Source: Ruminococcaceae bacterium UBA794
GTDB lineage: Bacteria; Bacillota; Clostridia; Oscillospirales; Ruminococcaceae
Reading direction: 5' to 3'
Length of the DNA stretch: 7,932 nt
NCBI GenBank assembly: GCA_002304735.1
Contig: DBIU01000050.1
Coordinates: 1-7,932 of the forward strand
Shown: positions 6,938 to 7,932 of the stretch, one piece after another
Layout of the letters: each line of letters opens with the position of its first letter
Numbering within the stretch: position 1 is the stretch's first letter
Notes under the pieces: generated by a model
Databases searched by the model: none
Told to the model about the DNA's origin: nothing
The model's input: only the letters and a program-made list of their open reading frames with translations
Made by a program: the position numbers and the translations under genes

Positions 6938-7482
6938 TGAAGCTTTTTATCGCGTCTGATATCCACGGCTCGGCTTATTACTGCGGGAAAATGCTCGGCG
7001 CTTACCGCGCGGAAAACGCAGACAAGCTGATTTTGCTCGGCGACCTGCTTTATCACGGTCCGCGGAACGATTTGCCGCGCGATTATGCGCCAAAGCAGGT
7101 TATCGAGCTGCTGAACGGCTTCAAAAACGAGATTTTGTGCGTTCGCGGGAACTGCGAGGCGGAGGTTGACCAAATGGTGCTTGATTTCCCCGTTCTTGCG
7201 GATTACGCGCTGATTTCGCTTGACAAACTAACGATTTTTGCGGCTCACGGGCATAATTATAATGAAGAACATCTCCCGCCGCTGAAAAAAGGGGATATCC
7301 TGCTTAACGGTCATACTCACGTTCCGAAATGCACTTTGCGTGAAAATTACGTTTATATGAACCCCGGCTCGGTTTCAATTCCGAAAGAAAACTCCCCGCA
7401 CGGTTATATTACCTGCGAGGACGGGCTGTTTCTATGGAAGAACCTTTCGGGCGAAATCTACAACGAATACCGCGCTTTTTGA
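6937..7482 (+). CDS. yfcE: YfcE-type metallophosphodiesterase
   Basis: 181-residue calcineurin-like phosphoesterase close in length and motif order to E. coli YfcE (184 aa), a Mn-dependent phosphodiesterase active on model substrates and of unknown natural substrate. All metal ligands are visible: D8 and H10 (SDIHG), D36 (LLGDLLYHGPRN), N72 (RGNCEAEVDQM), H104 (AAHGH) and H126/H128 (NGHTHVP). The YfcE signature NPGSVSIPKENSPHGY follows. It is the last gene of the operon: the ATG overlaps the YfhO TGA by one base, with AGGAGG 7 nt upstream. No clear terminator separates it from tRNA-Leu. Confidence 0.95.
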   Translation: MKLFIASDIHGSAYYCGKMLGAYRAENADKLILLGDLLYHGPRNDLPRDYAPKQVIELLNGFKNEILCVRGNCEAEVDQMVLDFPVLADYALISLDKLTIFAAHGHNYNEEHLPPLKKGDILLNGHTHVPKCTLRENYVYMNPGSVSIPKENSPHGYITCEDGLFLWKNLSGEIYNEYRAF

Positions 7483-7502
7483 GCCTTTTTTCTGTAAACC
7501 TC

Positions 7503-7531
7503 TTGACAAATCGGCGAAATTATGGTATAAT
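7503..7531 (+). promoter_or_regulatory. Consensus extended -10 promoter for tRNA-Leu
   Basis: TTGACA (7503-7508), a 17-bp spacer ending TGG and TATAAT (7526-7531), adding the TGn extended -10 element. The tRNA 5' end is 14 nt below the -10 box. The site is 25/29 identical to the promoter at 7793-7821. Confidence 0.88.
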
Positions 7532-7544
7532 TTTAAGGTAATGC

Positions 7545-7631
7545 GCCGGTGTGTTGGAATTGGCAGACGAGGCGGACTCAAAATCCGCTGCCGGCAACGG
7601 CGTGTGGGTTCAAGTCCCACCACCGGCACCA
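7545..7631 (+). tRNA. tRNA-Leu (anticodon CAA)
   Basis: Complete class II leucine tRNA for UUG codons, with CCA encoded (7629-7631). The acceptor stem pairs GCCGGTG (7545-7551) with CACCGGC (7621-7627), and the discriminator is A at 7628, as expected for leucine. The anticodon arm is GCGGA-CTCAAAA-TCCGC with CAA in the loop. A long variable arm and the T loop GTTCAAGTC are present. Repeat R1 begins at the next base. Confidence 0.97.
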
Positions 7632-7696
7632 GCAGCGTAACGCTGCACCTTTATCGCCCCTAGTTTCCGCTAGGGGTGATTTTTATGCCCGCGAGG
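7632..7696 (+). repeat. Proximal copy (R1) of the 65-bp tRNA-trailer repeat, abutting tRNA-Leu
   Basis: Starts at the base after CCA. Hairpin 1 is GCAGCGT/A/ACGCTGC (7632-7646), followed by linker ACCTTT, hairpin 2 with stem 7653-7663/7670-7680 and loop TTTCCG, then a tail ending GCCCGCGAGG. It is the inverted partner of L1 across the operon. Confidence 0.9.
7653..7686 (+). terminator. Hairpin 2 of copy R1, likely terminator for tRNA-Leu and the operon
   Basis: An 11-bp stem with one G-U pair (ATCGCCCCTAG against CTAGGGGTGAT) is followed by TTTTAT. No convincing stem and T-run precedes tRNA-Leu, so operon read-through would also meet this stop. Confidence 0.8.
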
Positions 7697-7721
7697 GGCT
7701 TTGCTATGCTGTCGCAATTCA

Positions 7722-7786
7722 GCCGGCAGTGCCGGCAGCCTTATCGCCCCTAGTTTCTGCTAGGGGTGATTTTTATGCCCGCGAGG
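7722..7786 (+). repeat. Distal copy (R2) of the 65-bp repeat with a different hairpin 1
   Basis: Second right-hand copy, 25 bp after R1 and exactly the same length. From hairpin 2 onward it differs from R1 only at one loop base (TTTCTG against TTTCCG). Hairpin 1 is GCCGGCA/G/TGCCGGC (7722-7736): a different sequence with the same 7-1-7 palindromic design and the same 6-nt linker length (AGCCTT). Confidence 0.88.
7743..7776 (+). terminator. Hairpin 2 of copy R2, intrinsic terminator form
   Basis: The same 11-bp CCCCTAG/CTAGGGG-based stem and TTTTAT tract as R1. It is a backup stop placed 17 bp before the -35 box of the lipoprotein gene, insulating that promoter. Confidence 0.78.
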
Positions 7787-7792
7787 TTTTTC

Positions 7793-7821
7793 TTGACAAA
7801 TCCGCGAAAATGTGCTATAAT
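7793..7821 (+). promoter_or_regulatory. Consensus extended -10 promoter for the lipoprotein gene
   Basis: TTGACA (7793-7798), a 17-bp spacer ending TGC and TATAAT (7816-7821), including the TGn motif. The leader to the ATG at 7851 is about 23 nt and holds the ribosome site AGGGAGG (7839-7845). Confidence 0.88.
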
Positions 7822-7850
7822 AAGAATATATTTGCTTCAGGGAGGTTTTT

Positions 7851-7932
7851 ATGAAAAAGACAACGATTTTTGCGGTGCTTCTGACAGCTGCGCTTCTGAC
7901 GGGCTGCGGCGAGGACAAACCGCTCGACAACA
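7851..7932 (+). CDS. Lipoprotein, N-terminal fragment (runs off window)
   Basis: The first 27 codons are visible. They encode a lipoprotein signal peptide: basic MKK start, hydrophobic core (about 6-16) and lipobox LTGC with the lipidated cysteine at residue 19, followed by GEDKPLDN. The product should be exported, lipid-anchored and cell-surface exposed. The start is fixed by AGGGAGG, which ends 5 nt upstream, and by its own promoter. Function cannot be told from the fragment. Confidence 0.85.
   Translation, partial: MKKTTIFAVLLTAALLTGCGEDKPLDN

Noticed and set aside
7470..7500. Terminator directly after yfcE
   Set aside because: There are T-runs but no stable GC-rich stem precedes them. 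Termination more likely occurs at R1/R2 beyond tRNA-Leu.
1544..7696. Composite transposon or genomic island bounded by tRNA att sites
   Set aside because: No transposase or integrase is present, the enclosed genes look chromosomal, and the repeats lie outside both tRNAs rather than duplicating a tRNA 3' end. Kept only as an inversion hypothesis.
7549..7854. Plus-strand 101-codon frame across tRNA-Leu and the repeats
   Set aside because: It runs through the tRNA and both hairpin repeats, so its apparent internal peptide repeat just reflects the DNA repeat. No ribosome site.

Overview
The window looks like chromosome from a Gram-positive anaerobe of the Firmicutes, probably a gut clostridium of the Ruminococcaceae/Oscillospiraceae kind. 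This is inferred from the Shine-Dalgarno sites (AGAGG, AGGAGG), the SigA-type promoters (TTGACA, 17 bp, TATAAT), tRNA genes that encode their own CCA, and the protein families (YfhO, DUF4097, DUF308). I cannot name a species.

Layout. Positions 1-1255 (minus) hold the first ~418 residues of a Cas3 HD nuclease-helicase, so a type I CRISPR-Cas operon leaves the left edge. Its promoter is a perfect consensus at 1297-1325, in an AT-rich intergenic stretch. Positions 1609-1697 (minus) are tRNA-Ser(CGA). Positions 1869-7482 (plus) form a tightly packed six-gene operon: a DUF308/HdeD-like membrane protein, a small membrane protein, a membrane-anchored DUF4097 protein, a YjbQ/UPF0047 protein, a large YfhO-family membrane protein with an unusual acidic tail, and the phosphodiesterase YfcE. 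Positions 7545-7631 (plus) are tRNA-Leu(CAA). A lipoprotein gene starts at 7851 and runs off the right edge.

The most striking structure is a 65-bp two-hairpin repeat. One copy abuts the CCA end of each tRNA gene with no spacer, and a second, more diverged copy follows each. Because the tRNAs point outward, the operon is framed by near-identical inverted repeats about 6 kb apart (61/65 identical, with every difference in a hairpin loop). In the second right-hand copy the first hairpin has an entirely different stem sequence but the same 7-1-7 palindrome, spacing and total length, as expected if RNA folding is selected. The second hairpin has the form of an intrinsic terminator, so the elements probably end tRNA transcripts. 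They may also be a mobile or recombinogenic repeat family.

Function. The operon reads as an envelope module: three membrane or surface proteins of unassigned role, a candidate lipid-linked sugar transferase (YfhO), and two small soluble enzymes. No terminator is evident between yfcE and tRNA-Leu, so operon transcripts may run through the tRNA and stop in the repeats. Five promoters in the window match the -35, spacer length and -10 consensus exactly.
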